A DNA stretch of 64,000 nt from assembly GCA_030247855.1 (NCBI GenBank), contig JAPDRN010000056.1:62001-126000 (forward strand). The letters run 5' to 3'. This DNA is from Knufia peltigerae (lineage: Eukaryota; Ascomycota; Eurotiomycetes; Chaetothyriales; Trichomeriaceae). The position numbers and the translations under genes are program-made. Each line of letters opens with the position of its first letter. Position 1 is the stretch's first letter. Positions 1 to 8,676 of the stretch are shown one piece after another. The notes under the pieces were generated by a model. The model saw only the letters and a list, made by a program, of their open reading frames with translations, did not search any database and had not been told where the DNA came from.

Positions 1-29
1 TAACGTGTACGACTTGCTGGGGATTGCCC

Positions 30-1364
30 GTGTCCGTGAGTGACCTCGATGCGGTTCCGGCCGTAGCCCTGCTGGCCCGCCCGGGCGCGGCGCGTGAGCG
101 CCTGCGCGAGGCGTTGGCCCATGCGGACGTGCAGATCGTGCTGGAAGACGATCCCATCACGCTGGAGCCGCAGGCGCTGCATGATGCACGCCCGCAGTTC
201 GTGGTGATCGCGCTGGAAGCGGCCATTGAAGATGCGCTGGAGCGCCTGGAACCGGCGCTGTCGGCGCCCGGGTTGACCCTGGTGTTCGACGAGGCTGAAC
301 TGGCCGCGCGTCGCGATGGTTGGGAAGCGCAGCGCTGGGGCCGCCACCTGGCCGCCAAGCTGCACGGCCACCAGCAGGTGCTGCCGCCGGGCGCGGAGGA
401 CGAGCCGGCATTGCAGCTTGAGCCGGGCCGGCCGTCGACGCCGCCGGTGCCGAAGGAAGCCGCACTGCAGCCGCACCTGGAACAGGCCCGTTCGTGGGCC
501 GACGACGTGCCGGCGGATGGCCTCTATTCGCCGCCGGCACATCTGCATGAGTCGATCGCGCTGGAGAGGGCGCTAGCGGCGCTGCAGCCGGTGCTGCCGG
601 AGACGGCGACGCCCGCCGCTGATGCAGCGCTTGCACCGCCGCCGGTGCCGGCAGCTCCACCGATGGCGTTCACCGATCACACGGCCTGGTCGCTGGTCGA
701 CGAGGCCAGCGACACGCCAGCAGAGCCGCGTGTTGCTACTACAGTCGCGGCGCCGGAACCGGCATTCGACACCGAGCATCTTTCACTGGTCGACCTGGAC
801 GCCGCCGCGCCCGCAGGCAGTCGCGCCGGTGCGCTGCTGGTACTGGCCGGTATCGGCGGTCCCGATGCGTTGCGCCGCCTGCTCGCGGCACTGCCCAGCG
901 GGCTGGCCGTGCCAGTGCTGGTGCACATGCGCCTGGACGGCGGCCGCTACGGCAATCTGGTCAAGCAGATGGCGCGCGTATCGCCGCTGCCGGTGCAGTT
1001 GGCCGAAGCCGGCCAGCGCGCCACGGCGAGCGAAGTGCATGTGCTGGCCGATGACATCGGCGTGCACGCCGCCGCTGATGGCCTGTATTTCCAGACCGAA
1101 GCGCAGGGCATCTCGATTGCCGCGTTGTCGGCCGAACACAGCGCGCTGGTGCTGCTCAGTGGTGCCGACCTGGCCCACGTCGGCCCGGCGTTGGACCTCG
1201 CAGCCGCCGGCGCCTGGGTAGCCGGGCAGGTGGGCGAAGGCTGCTACGACCCGGCTGCGGCGACGGCCGTGGTCGCCGCCGGCATGGCGGCCGGTGAACC
1301 GCAGGAACTGGCGCAGGTGATCGCCGCGCGCTGGGGCCTGGATGACGACGGAGATGCCGCATGA
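30..1364 (+). CDS. CheB-like protein of the type IV pilus chemotaxis (Chp) system, probably catalytically inactive
   Basis: The C-terminal part (about residues 268-420) aligns with the CheB methylesterase domain, which in active enzymes removes methyl groups from chemoreceptors. The N-terminal 110 residues look like a degenerate receiver, followed by a Pro/Ala-rich linker (about 120-260). The nucleophile motif GASTGGP is replaced by AGIGGPDAL, so the Ser is lost. The His is kept (VLVHM), and the segment matching the MGxDGA Asp motif reads LLSGADLAH. An open frame begins at TTG 24, but a GGGGA ribosome site at 19-23 fits GTG 30 best (GTG 36 is also possible). The stop overlaps the start of the next CheW-like gene by 4 bases, so the two are translationally coupled. 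Placement in the pilG-H-I-J-chpA-type operon is inferred, since the upstream part is outside the window. Confidence 0.75.
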   Translation: MSVSDLDAVPAVALLARPGAARERLREALAHADVQIVLEDDPITLEPQALHDARPQFVVIALEAAIEDALERLEPALSAPGLTLVFDEAELAARRDGWEAQRWGRHLAAKLHGHQQVLPPGAEDEPALQLEPGRPSTPPVPKEAALQPHLEQARSWADDVPADGLYSPPAHLHESIALERALAALQPVLPETATPAADAALAPPPVPAAPPMAFTDHTAWSLVDEASDTPAEPRVATTVAAPEPAFDTEHLSLVDLDAAAPAGSRAGALLVLAGIGGPDALRRLLAALPSGLAVPVLVHMRLDGGRYGNLVKQMARVSPLPVQLAEAGQRATASEVHVLADDIGVHAAADGLYFQTEAQGISIAALSAEHSALVLLSGADLAHVGPALDLAAAGAWVAGQVGEGCYDPAAATAVVAAGMAAGEPQELAQVIAARWGLDDDGDAA

Positions 1365-1825
1365 GTTACGCCAGCAATGATGAGATCCGCGGCGTCCTGA
1401 TCTCGGCCGGTGCCGAGCGGGTCCTGCTGCCCAATGCAACCGTGGCCGAGATGATGTCGCGGGTACCGGTGCAGGCGGTGGCCGACGCTCCGCGCTGGCT
1501 GGTGGGTGAGATCGCTTGGCACGGCTGGCAGGTGCCCCTTGTGTCGTTCGCACGGCTCTCCGGGTTGGGCGAAGAGACGGTGGCCGGCCACAACAAGGTG
1601 GTGGTGCTCAAGACCCTCAGCGGCAACCCGGAGCGTCCTTACTACGCGCTGTTGACGCAGAGCTTCCCGCAGCTGATCTCGGTACCGCGCGATGGTCTGC
1701 TGGCCGACGCTTCGGAGGAGAACCTGCCCGACATCGTGCACATGCGCGTGCTGCTGGGCGAACAGAGCGCGCTGTTGCCGAATCTCGACGCACTGGAAGC
1801 CGCGCTGGATTCACTGACGGCGTGA
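1361..1825 (+). CDS. CheW-like adaptor protein (ChpC type)
   Basis: This 154-residue protein is a single CheW-like domain without kinase or receiver parts. Such proteins couple chemoreceptors to a CheA-type kinase in the cytoplasm. Typical CheW features are the early hydrophobic strand with LLPNATVAEM, the segment WLVGEIAWHGWQVPLVSF and the late VVVLKTL strand. The ATG lies within an ATGA overlap with the CheB-like gene, supporting an operon. The pairing of a CheB-like and a CheW-like gene is the order of chpB-chpC in Pil-Chp clusters that control twitching motility. It is the last gene of that operon here, because opposite-strand genes and palindromic repeats follow. Confidence 0.8.
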   Translation: MSYASNDEIRGVLISAGAERVLLPNATVAEMMSRVPVQAVADAPRWLVGEIAWHGWQVPLVSFARLSGLGEETVAGHNKVVVLKTLSGNPERPYYALLTQSFPQLISVPRDGLLADASEENLPDIVHMRVLLGEQSALLPNLDALEAALDSLTA

Positions 1826-1834
1826 CCGGAATCC

Positions 1835-1900
1835 GCCGGGCATGGCCCGGCGCTACCGCAGGCGTTCCGGATATCGGGCAGCGCCGGGCCATGCCCGGCG
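1835..1900. repeat. Inverted pair of SMAG-type REP palindromes
   Basis: Two short palindromes with the GCCGGGC-ATG-GCCCGGC stem face each other (1835-1855, ending CTAC, and 1881-1900). They lie between the convergent chpC-like and rsmE genes. Short GTAG/CTAC-tagged stem-loops of this kind are the SMAG elements known from S. maltophilia. Related copies occur at 17.66, 50.25, 51.42 and 53.22 kb. Confidence 0.75.
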
Positions 1901-1926
1901 AGCGCAGCGGCCACCGGATTGGAGCC

Positions 1927-2664
1927 TTACCCCAGATCGCCGAGCCGTGCCTGCAATGCCGCGATCGCGGCCAGGCCTGCGGTTTCCGTGCGCAGGATGC
2001 GTGGGCCCAACTGCAGGCCCTGGAAGCCTGCGGCCGCCAGCTGCTCACGGTCACGCGGCGACCAGCCACCTTCCGGGCCGATGGCGATCACCACGCCGCC
2101 GGCCGGCGCCGCCTGCAGGGTCGACAGCCGGTGTGCTCCCAGCGGGTCCAGGGTCAACCGCAACGTATCGGCTGGCAGTGCCGCGCTGGCCTGTGCCAGC
2201 GACTGCGGCGGCCCTACCTGCGGAATGCGCGCACGGCCGGATTGCCCGCAGGCCGACTGCACCACGTTGTTCCAGTGCGCCACGCGCTTTTCCGCGCGCG
2301 CTGCATCCAGCTTCACCTCGGTACGCTCGGCATTCACCGGCACGATGGAGCTCACCCCCAGTTCGGTGGCCTTCTGCAGGATCAGGTCCATCTTCTCGCC
2401 GCGTGCGATGCCCTGCAGCAGGGTGATGGTCAGCGGCGATTCGTTGGTGATCAGCTGCACCTCGTCGATGCGCACCTGCACTTCGCGCTTGCCGGCCAGC
2501 GTCAGCGTCGCGGTGTAGTCGTGGCCATCGCCGTTGAACAGCACGCAGGTGTCACCTTCGCGCAGGCGCATCACCCGCACCAGGTGGTTGGCCGTCTCTT
2601 CCGGCAGGGTCACGGTCTGGCCGCTGTGCAGCGCCAGGTCGATGGGGCAGCGGGTCACGCGCAT
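1927..2664 (-). CDS. rsmE: 16S rRNA (uracil(1498)-N(3))-methyltransferase RsmE
   Basis: RsmE methylates N3 of U1498 in 16S rRNA of the 30S subunit with SAM. The 245-residue length is normal for the family. Diagnostic SPOUT-fold motifs are present: KATELGVSSIVPV in the middle, IGPEGGWS near residue 195 and LGPRILRTETA near the C-terminus, which form the knotted SAM site. The start codon overlaps the end of bioA by about 10 bases, so the two are cotranscribed. This bioA-rsmE order is common in xanthomonads. Confidence 0.95.
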   Translation of the reverse strand: MRVTRCPIDLALHSGQTVTLPEETANHLVRVMRLREGDTCVLFNGDGHDYTATLTLAGKREVQVRIDEVQLITNESPLTITLLQGIARGEKMDLILQKATELGVSSIVPVNAERTEVKLDAARAEKRVAHWNNVVQSACGQSGRARIPQVGPPQSLAQASAALPADTLRLTLDPLGAHRLSTLQAAPAGGVVIAIGPEGGWSPRDREQLAAAGFQGLQLGPRILRTETAGLAAIAALQARLGDLG

Positions 2665-3009
2665 GCAATCGCCTCGTCGATGGCGGCCAGCGTCGTATGC
2701 GCCAGCAGCTCCAGTTGTTCGTCGTCCACGCAGTACGGTGGCATCCAGTACAGCACGTTGCCCAGCGGGCGCAGCACCACGCCGCGCTTCAGCGCCGCCT
2801 TGTAGGCGTGCAGCCCCAGCCGCAGTGCCGGATCGAAGGGCGTGCGCTTGTCGCCGTTGCGGGTCAGTTCGAAGGCCACCACCATCCCGGCCTGGCGCAC
2901 ATCGGCCACGTGCGGATGGTCGGCGAACGGTGCGGCCAGGGTGCCCATCACCGAGGCGATGCCGCGATTGCGCGCGATCACATCGTCCTCGCCGAAGATG
3001 TCCAGCGTG

Positions 3010-3042
<33 letters not shown>

Positions 3043-4046
3043 GTATAGCTGTGCGAATGCAGGAAGGCACGTTCGCGCGAATCATCGAGGAACGCGTCGT
3101 ACAGCGCCTGCGTGGCCAGCACCGCAGCCAAGGGCAGGAAACCGCCGGTCAGGCCCTTGGACAGGCACAGCAGATCAGGCATCACCCCGGCCTGCTCGCA
3201 GGCGAACATCGTGCCGGTGCGGCCGAAGCCGGTGGCGATCTCGTCGGCGATCAGGAAGGCGCCATGGGCATCGCACAGTTCACGCACACGCTGCAGATAG
3301 GCCGGATCGTGCATGCGCATGCCACCGGCGCACTGCAGCCGCGGCTCCAGGATCACCGCGCAGATTTCGCCCGGATGCTGGTCGAACAGCGTGGCCAGGC
3401 CATCGGCGGCCTGGCGTGCGCGGTCGGCTGCACTCTGCCCGGGCTCGGCCAGGTAGGCGTCGGGCGAGGGCGCGAACAGGCCTTCGGCCAGCAACGGCGC
3501 ATAGACGCGGCGATACAGCGGGATGTCGGCCAGTGCGAGGGCACCCAGCGTCTCGCCGTGGTAGCCGTTCTCCAGCGAGACGAAGCGCGTGCGCCGGGTC
3601 TCACCGCGGTTCTGGAAATACTGGAAGGCCATCTTCAGCGCCACTTCGACGCCGGCCGAGCCGTTGTCGGCGTAGAACACCTTGGCCAGCGGCGCGCGGC
3701 CGGGCTGGCGCGGCGCGAGGGCCAACAGGCGTTCAGCCAGGGTGATCGCCGGTTCATGGCCGAAGCCGGCAAGCATCACCTGCTCCAGCTGCCCGGCCTG
3801 GGCGGCGATGGCACCACCAATGCGCGGCTCGGCGTGGCCGAACAGGTTGGTCCACCAGCTGCTGACGGCATCCAGGTAGCGGTTGCCGTCGTGATCGATC
3901 AGCCAGGCGCCTTCGCCGCGGGCGATCGGCACCAGCGGCAACGTGTGCGGATGCTCGCGCATCTGCGTGCACGGGTGCCATAGGACCTGGAGGTCGCGTT
4001 GCCGCCAGTGCTGGACCAGCGGAGAGGGGGTTGGGTCTGCTAGCAT
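2655..4046 (-). CDS. bioA: Adenosylmethionine-8-amino-7-oxononanoate aminotransferase BioA
   Basis: BioA converts KAPA to DAPA in biotin synthesis, using SAM as amino donor and PLP as cofactor. With the start at ATG 4046 the protein has 463 residues. It shows WHPCTQM at the N-terminus, the substrate-pocket segment SSWW (about 62-65), DNGSAGVEVALKMA, the PLP-binding IADEIATGFGRTG (about 266-278) and the Schiff-base lysine in LSKGLTGG (about 297). The open frame runs further upstream. ATG 4079 has a possible GAGG site, but the extra 11 residues match nothing in the family, so I prefer 4046. Divergent nudE starts about 80 bases away. Confidence 0.93.
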
Positions 4047-4123
4047 TTCGGGCTCATGAACATGTTGCTGCCTGCACATTCTATCGGCCTCGGCGCATGC
4101 GCCGGTTGCCACGGAGATTCCGC

Positions 4124-4687
4124 ATGAACGATGACCGCGCCAGGCGTCCTCTGCCGATCATCCATCGGATCACCGACGAGGAGAACGGGCCCTTCCAGCG
4201 CCAGCACCTGGACCTGGAGTTCTCCAATGGCGAACGCCGCCGCTTCGAACGCCTGGTCAGCCGTGGCCATGGCGCGGTGGTGGTGGTGCCGATGCTCGAT
4301 GATGAAACCGTGCTGCTGGTGCGTGAATACGCGGCCGGCATGCATCGCTACGAGCTTGGCCTGGTCAAGGGCCGGATCGATGCCGGCGAAACGCCGGAGC
4401 AGGCCGCCGACCGTGAGCTGAAGGAAGAGGCCGGCTATGGCGCACGGCGAGTCGACGTGCTGCGCGCGATGACGCTGGCACCGACCTACATGAGCCATCA
4501 GTCCTGGCTGGTGGTCGCGCGCGACCTGTATCCGGAGAAGCTGGCTGGAGACGAGCCGGAGGAGCTGGAAGTGGTGCCGTGGAAGCTGGCCGATCTGGAC
4601 CAGCTGATGCTGCGCGAGGACTTTTCCGAAGGGCGTTCGCTGGCGGCCCTGTTCATTGCCCGCCAGTGGCTGCAGGGAGCACGATGA
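4124..4687 (+). CDS. nudE: NUDIX hydrolase, NudE-type ADP compounds hydrolase
   Basis: NudE cleaves ADP-ribose, Ap3A, NADH and related ADP compounds. The 187-residue protein carries a perfect Nudix box (G-x5-E-x7-RE-L-x-EE-x-G) at about residues 83-105. The start at ATG 4124 is set by a GGAG site at 4113-4116; the longer frame upstream runs into the divergent bioA promoter and is not supported. The stop overlaps the start of cysQ (ATGA), so the nudE-cysQ pair is coupled as in many gammaproteobacteria. Substrate range cannot be read from the sequence. Confidence 0.9.
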   Translation: MNDDRARRPLPIIHRITDEENGPFQRQHLDLEFSNGERRRFERLVSRGHGAVVVVPMLDDETVLLVREYAAGMHRYELGLVKGRIDAGETPEQAADRELKEEAGYGARRVDVLRAMTLAPTYMSHQSWLVVARDLYPEKLAGDEPEELEVVPWKLADLDQLMLREDFSEGRSLAALFIARQWLQGAR

Positions 4688-5487
4688 TCAAGCTGACCAC
4701 GGAACTGCGCGAGACCGCGATCGCCATCGCCCAGGAAGCCGGGCAGGCCATCATGCAGATCTACAGCAACGGTTTCGACGTGACACTCAAGGACGACGAC
4801 AGCCCGGTCACCGCTGCCGACCTCGCTGCCGACCGGGTGATCCAGCAGGGGCTGCGGCAGCTGACCCCGGAGCTGCCGATCCTGTCGGAAGAATCGCCGC
4901 TGGTGCCGTGGGAGCAGCGTCAGCATTGGGGCGCGTACTGGCTGGTCGATCCACTCGATGGCACCCGTGATTTCGTCAAGCGCAATGGCGAGTTCAGCGT
5001 CAACATCGCGCTGATCTACCAGGGCGCGCCGGCCTTCGGCGTGGTCCAGTCGCCGGTCACCGGCATTGTCTGGCACGCGATGCGGGGCGAACTGGCGTAT
5101 CGCCGGCAGGGTGTACATGACACCGTACTGCGTACGCGGACGCCCGCAACTGCACCCCTGCGGGTCGCCGCCAGCCGCTCGCATCGCTCAGCCGAGACCA
5201 ATGCGTTGCTGGCCAGGATGGGCGACATCGAGACCGTGGTGCAGGGCTCTTCGCTGAAGTTCTGCCGGATCGCCGAAGGTGGCCTGGATGTCTATCCGCG
5301 GCTGGGCCCGACCTCCGAATGGGATACCGCTGCCGGTCAGTGCGTGCTGCACGCGGCGGGGGGGGCGGTGCTCTCGGCCGGGACCGGCAAGCCGTTCCGC
5401 TACAACCGCCGGCCGACGTTGCTGAATGGCAGTTTCATGGCCCTGGGCGATACCAGCCTGCCGTGGCGGGACTGGTTGTCCGATTGA
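4684..5487 (+). CDS. cysQ: 3'(2'),5'-bisphosphate nucleotidase CysQ
   Basis: CysQ removes the 3'-phosphate from pAp, the by-product of PAPS reduction in sulfate assimilation. The protein has 267 residues and the inositol-monophosphatase-fold metal sites: SEES (E69, E70), DPLDGTRDF (D89, D92) and SEWDTAAG near the C-terminus. The ATG lies in a 4-base overlap with nudE. A longer in-frame extension exists upstream but would lie inside nudE and lacks family similarity. Confidence 0.93.
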   Translation: MIKLTTELRETAIAIAQEAGQAIMQIYSNGFDVTLKDDDSPVTAADLAADRVIQQGLRQLTPELPILSEESPLVPWEQRQHWGAYWLVDPLDGTRDFVKRNGEFSVNIALIYQGAPAFGVVQSPVTGIVWHAMRGELAYRRQGVHDTVLRTRTPATAPLRVAASRSHRSAETNALLARMGDIETVVQGSSLKFCRIAEGGLDVYPRLGPTSEWDTAAGQCVLHAAGGAVLSAGTGKPFRYNRRPTLLNGSFMALGDTSLPWRDWLSD

Positions 5488-5501
5488 TCCTGGAGAAACA
5501 C

Positions 5502-6338
5502 ATGAGCACGCCCGACACCCCTGCCACCGGCACTGCCAGCACGGAGCTGGAGCGCCTGCTGGCCATCATGGCGCGCCTGCGCGACCCACAGGGCGGTTGT
5601 CCCTGGGACCTGGAACAGAACTTCGCCACCATCGCGCCCTATACGATCGAAGAGGCCTATGAAGTGGCCGATGCGATCGATCGGGGCGATCTTGACGACC
5701 TCTGCGATGAACTGGGTGACCTGCTGCTGCAGGTCGTGTTCCATGCGCGCATGGCCGAAGAGCAGGGCGCGTTTGCTTTCGCCGAGGTCGCGCGCGCGAT
5801 CAGCGACAAGATGCAGCGGCGCCATCCGCATGTGTTCGCCGACGTCAGCGTCGACGATGCTGATGGCGTGATGCGCAACTGGGACGCGATCAAGCGTGCC
5901 GAGCGTGCTGCCAAGGGCGAGCGGGACACCTCTGCGCTGGCCGGGATTTCCCGCGGTCTGCCCGAATGGCAGCGGGCGGTGAAGCTGCAGTCGCGCGCGG
6001 CCAAGGTCGGCTTCGACTGGCCCGGCCCGCTGCCGGTGCTGGACAAGGCAGCCGAGGAACTGCAGGAACTGCGCGAGGAGTTCGAGCGCGGTGACATCGC
6101 GGGCAACAAGGCGCGCCTGCAGGAGGAACTGGGTGACCTGCTGTTTGTCTGCGCCAACCTGGCGCGGCATGCGGACATCGATCTGGGCGCGGCGTTGCGT
6201 GGGGCCAACCACAAGTTCGAACGTCGCTTCCGTTTGATGGAGGCGCAGGCCGAGGCACAAGGCGATTCGCTGGCTGCACTCGATCTGGATGCGCAGGAAG
6301 CGCTCTGGCAGCACGCCAAGGCCACGGAAAAAGCGTGA
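5502..6338 (+). CDS. mazG: Nucleoside triphosphate pyrophosphohydrolase MazG
   Basis: MazG hydrolyses (d)NTPs to NMP and pyrophosphate, and in E. coli modulates the stringent and starvation response. The 278-residue protein has two tandem MazG helical domains. The first has TIEEAYEVADAI and ELGDLLLQVVFHA, and the second has EELQELREEFE and EELGDLLFVCANLAR; these acidic helices bind Mg2+. A GGAG site at 5492-5495 sets ATG 5502. It sits 14 bases after cysQ and overlaps the next gene, so nudE-cysQ-mazG-ynfA reads as one operon. Confidence 0.94.
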   Translation: MSTPDTPATGTASTELERLLAIMARLRDPQGGCPWDLEQNFATIAPYTIEEAYEVADAIDRGDLDDLCDELGDLLLQVVFHARMAEEQGAFAFAEVARAISDKMQRRHPHVFADVSVDDADGVMRNWDAIKRAERAAKGERDTSALAGISRGLPEWQRAVKLQSRAAKVGFDWPGPLPVLDKAAEELQELREEFERGDIAGNKARLQEELGDLLFVCANLARHADIDLGAALRGANHKFERRFRLMEAQAEAQGDSLAALDLDAQEALWQHAKATEKA

Positions 6339-6661
6339 AAACGCTGGGCCTGTTCCTGCTGACCGCTCTGGCCGAGATCGTCGGCTGTTACCTGCCCTGG
6401 CTGTGGCTGCGCAAGGGCGGCAGCATCTGGCTGCTGCTGCCGGCGGCGGCCAGTCTTGCGTTGTTCGCCTGGCTGCTGACCCTGCACCCGACCGCCAGCG
6501 GCCGCGTTTACGCCGCGTATGGTGGCGTGTACATCGGCACGGCGCTGTTCTGGCTGTGGCTGGTCGACGGCATCCGTCCCAGCCGCTGGGACATGCTGGG
6601 TGCCGCGCTTTGCCTGGCCGGCATGGCAGTGATCATGTTCGGGCCGCGGCAACCGGGGTAA
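6335..6661 (+). CDS. ynfA: YnfA family (UPF0060) small membrane protein
   Basis: This 108-residue protein consists of four predicted membrane helices with the family signature near AEIVGCYLPWLWLRKG and RVYAAYGGVYI. YnfA resembles small multidrug resistance transporters in size and topology, but its substrate is not settled. The start is GTG 6335, overlapping the mazG stop by 4 bases, so translation is coupled. Confidence 0.9.
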   Translation: MKTLGLFLLTALAEIVGCYLPWLWLRKGGSIWLLLPAAASLALFAWLLTLHPTASGRVYAAYGGVYIGTALFWLWLVDGIRPSRWDMLGAALCLAGMAVIMFGPRQPG

Positions 6662-6678
6662 GCCGGCTCGGTGCTTTT

Positions 6679-7863
6679 TCAACGCGCGTTGCAGCCCAGT
6701 GCCGCCAGGTTGATCGCGTCGGCCATGCGCCGGTAGCCCTCGTCGTTCGGGTGTAGATGATCGCGGGTGATGTCCGCCGGCAATGATTCCGGCTGTTTTG
6801 GATCACGCAGGGCCGCATCGAAATCCACCACGCCATCGAATCCGGTGTCCTGGCCACGCGCCCACTGGTTGATCGCGGTGCGGGTGGCGGCCGATACCGG
6901 CTCGTAGCGCTCCGAATTGCCGAATGGCGTCAGGGTGCCGAGATGAGCGCGGATGCCGTGTGCATGCAGCCGGGCGGCTACCTGGCGGTAGCCCAGCAGC
7001 ATGTCCGCCGCGCTGCGTCCAGGCAGCGGCTGTGCACCGCCACCATGGCGGATGTCATTGATGCCTTCGAACAGGATCACCTGGTCGGCGTCGGCCACCG
7101 CGATCACGTCGCGATCCAGCCGTGACAGCGCGCTGTGGCTGCGGCCATGGTCCAGCAGCTTGTTGCCACTGATGCCCTGGTTGAGCACCACGAAGCGGTC
7201 AGGGCACGCCTGCTGCAGACGCTGGCCCAACCGCTCGGGCCATTGGTTGAACGAGCCACGCGAAGCCGTCGCGCCCTCGGTGATGGAATCACCCAGGGCC
7301 ACGATCACCTGCGGACGATCCGCGCGCTGCACCAGTACGGCCGAGAACACATTCTGCTGGTAACCCACGCGCACGCTGTCGGCCACCGCATCCTGCTTGC
7401 CGTCGGCCACACGCACCACGGTGCGGCGCACCGCAGGGCGGGTGGGCTGCGGGAAGTACGCGGTCACGCTGATCTCCTGCAGTGCGGCGACCTGCAATGG
7501 CAGCGCATCACTCAGCAGTGCTGCGCCCACCGGTACGTCGATGGACACGCGTCCATCGACGGTGACCGGCAGCGCTGCTGCCTTGCCATCCTTCAGGCGT
7601 ACCCGCACCTCTTCCACATGCAGCGGCGTGGTGCCCAGCTCGTTGCTGATGCGCAGCCGCAGCGCATCGCCCTTGCTGCCCAGGCGCATGTCCTGGCGCA
7701 CGGTCTGCGCGGCGAACTGTACGGGGGCATCGGCGCTGCCATCCTTGCGGTCAGGTGCGGGCGAGGCGGTCCAGGCAGCGACCCAGAGCGGTGCAGCCAG
7801 CGCCACGGGGGCGGCCACGGCACTGCCGATGGCCAGGGAAAGCAGGGTGATCCAGCGCTGCAT
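6679..7863 (-). CDS. Secreted SGNH/GDSL hydrolase, last gene of the alginate operon
   Basis: This 394-residue protein starts with a cleavable signal peptide (residues 1-23, ending ALAAP), so it acts in the periplasm or outside. It has a beta-rich N-terminal domain (about 25-180), then an SGNH hydrolase domain: block I GDSITEG with the nucleophile S193, block II QGISGNKLL, block III EGINDI and block V DHLHPND with the catalytic Asp and His. It lies 14 bases behind the SDR gene and shares the strand of the alginate lyases. I infer that it may remove O-acetyl groups from acetylated alginate or its oligomers. Relatives act on various carbohydrate esters, so the substrate is open. Confidence 0.8.
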   Translation of the reverse strand: MQRWITLLSLAIGSAVAAPVALAAPLWVAAWTASPAPDRKDGSADAPVQFAAQTVRQDMRLGSKGDALRLRISNELGTTPLHVEEVRVRLKDGKAAALPVTVDGRVSIDVPVGAALLSDALPLQVAALQEISVTAYFPQPTRPAVRRTVVRVADGKQDAVADSVRVGYQQNVFSAVLVQRADRPQVIVALGDSITEGATASRGSFNQWPERLGQRLQQACPDRFVVLNQGISGNKLLDHGRSHSALSRLDRDVIAVADADQVILFEGINDIRHGGGAQPLPGRSAADMLLGYRQVAARLHAHGIRAHLGTLTPFGNSERYEPVSAATRTAINQWARGQDTGFDGVVDFDAALRDPKQPESLPADITRDHLHPNDEGYRRMADAINLAALGCNAR

Positions 7864-7877
7864 GGGCTTCGGTCCGG

Positions 7878-8630
7878 TCAGGAGAAGTAGGTGCCGCCGT
7901 TGACGTCCAGATTGACGCCGGTGACGAACGCTGCTGCGTCCGACGCCAGGTACACCGCCGCATCGGCGGCTTCGTCCGGCTGGCCCTGGCGACGCAGCGG
8001 CGTCGCGCCGGCCACCGCCGTGCGCACTTCCGGCTTGGTGAATTCATCATGGAAGCGCGTCGCGATCATGCCGCAGCACAGCGCATTCACGCGGATGCCC
8101 TTCGGTCCCAGTTCCTTGGCCATGGCCCGGGTGAAGGTCATCACGCCGGCCTTGGCGGTGGCATAGATCGCCGCGCCAGGGCCGCCGCCATCGCGACCGG
8201 CCTGCGAGGCGAAGTTCACGATCGCCGCGCCTTCGCCCATGTGCGGTACCACGGCGTGGGTGGTCAGGTAGGTGGAGGTCAGGTTGAGGTCGATGACCTT
8301 GTGGAAGAACGCCGGATCGATGTCGGCCAGCGGACGACGCTCGACCATGCCGCCGGCCACGTTCACCAGCACATCGATGCGCTGGCCGAGTGCCGCCTGG
8401 GTTGCTGCGACCAGACCAGCCACCGCGGCCGGATCGGTGACGTCGGCGCGGTGGGCGATAGCCTGGCCACCGGCCGCCTTGATCAGCGCCAGCGTTTCCT
8501 GTGCGCTGGCTTCGTCGTTGGCGTAGTTGAGGCAGACGCGTGCACCGGCCGCAGCCAGCTTGATCGAGATGGCACGGCCGATATCACGGCCACCACCGGT
8601 GACGATGGCCACCTTGTCCTGGAACGACAT
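7878..8630 (-). CDS. SDR oxidoreductase, probable DEHU (4-deoxy-L-erythro-5-hexoseulose uronate) reductase
   Basis: This 250-residue classical short-chain dehydrogenase has a nucleotide-binding motif TGGGRDIG near the N-terminus, NVAGG, the catalytic Ser in NFASQAG and Y-x-x-x-K in YATAK. The glycine motif carries Asp where most SDRs have Gly. The start at ATG 8630 gives a normal N-terminus (MSFQDKVAIVTGG). It sits between an alginate-oligomer importer and lyases that release DEHU, so reduction of DEHU to 2-keto-3-deoxygluconate with NAD(P)H is the likely reaction. No KDG kinase or aldolase is in the window, so those steps must be encoded elsewhere. Confidence 0.8.
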   Translation of the reverse strand: MSFQDKVAIVTGGGRDIGRAISIKLAAAGARVCLNYANDEASAQETLALIKAAGGQAIAHRADVTDPAAVAGLVAATQAALGQRIDVLVNVAGGMVERRPLADIDPAFFHKVIDLNLTSTYLTTHAVVPHMGEGAAIVNFASQAGRDGGGPGAAIYATAKAGVMTFTRAMAKELGPKGIRVNALCCGMIATRFHDEFTKPEVRTAVAGATPLRRQGQPDEAADAAVYLASDAAAFVTGVNLDVNGGTYFS

Positions 8631-8676
8631 GCGGGAAACTCCTTGGTTTGCGGGGGAATGCGAGGGAAAGGGGGGC

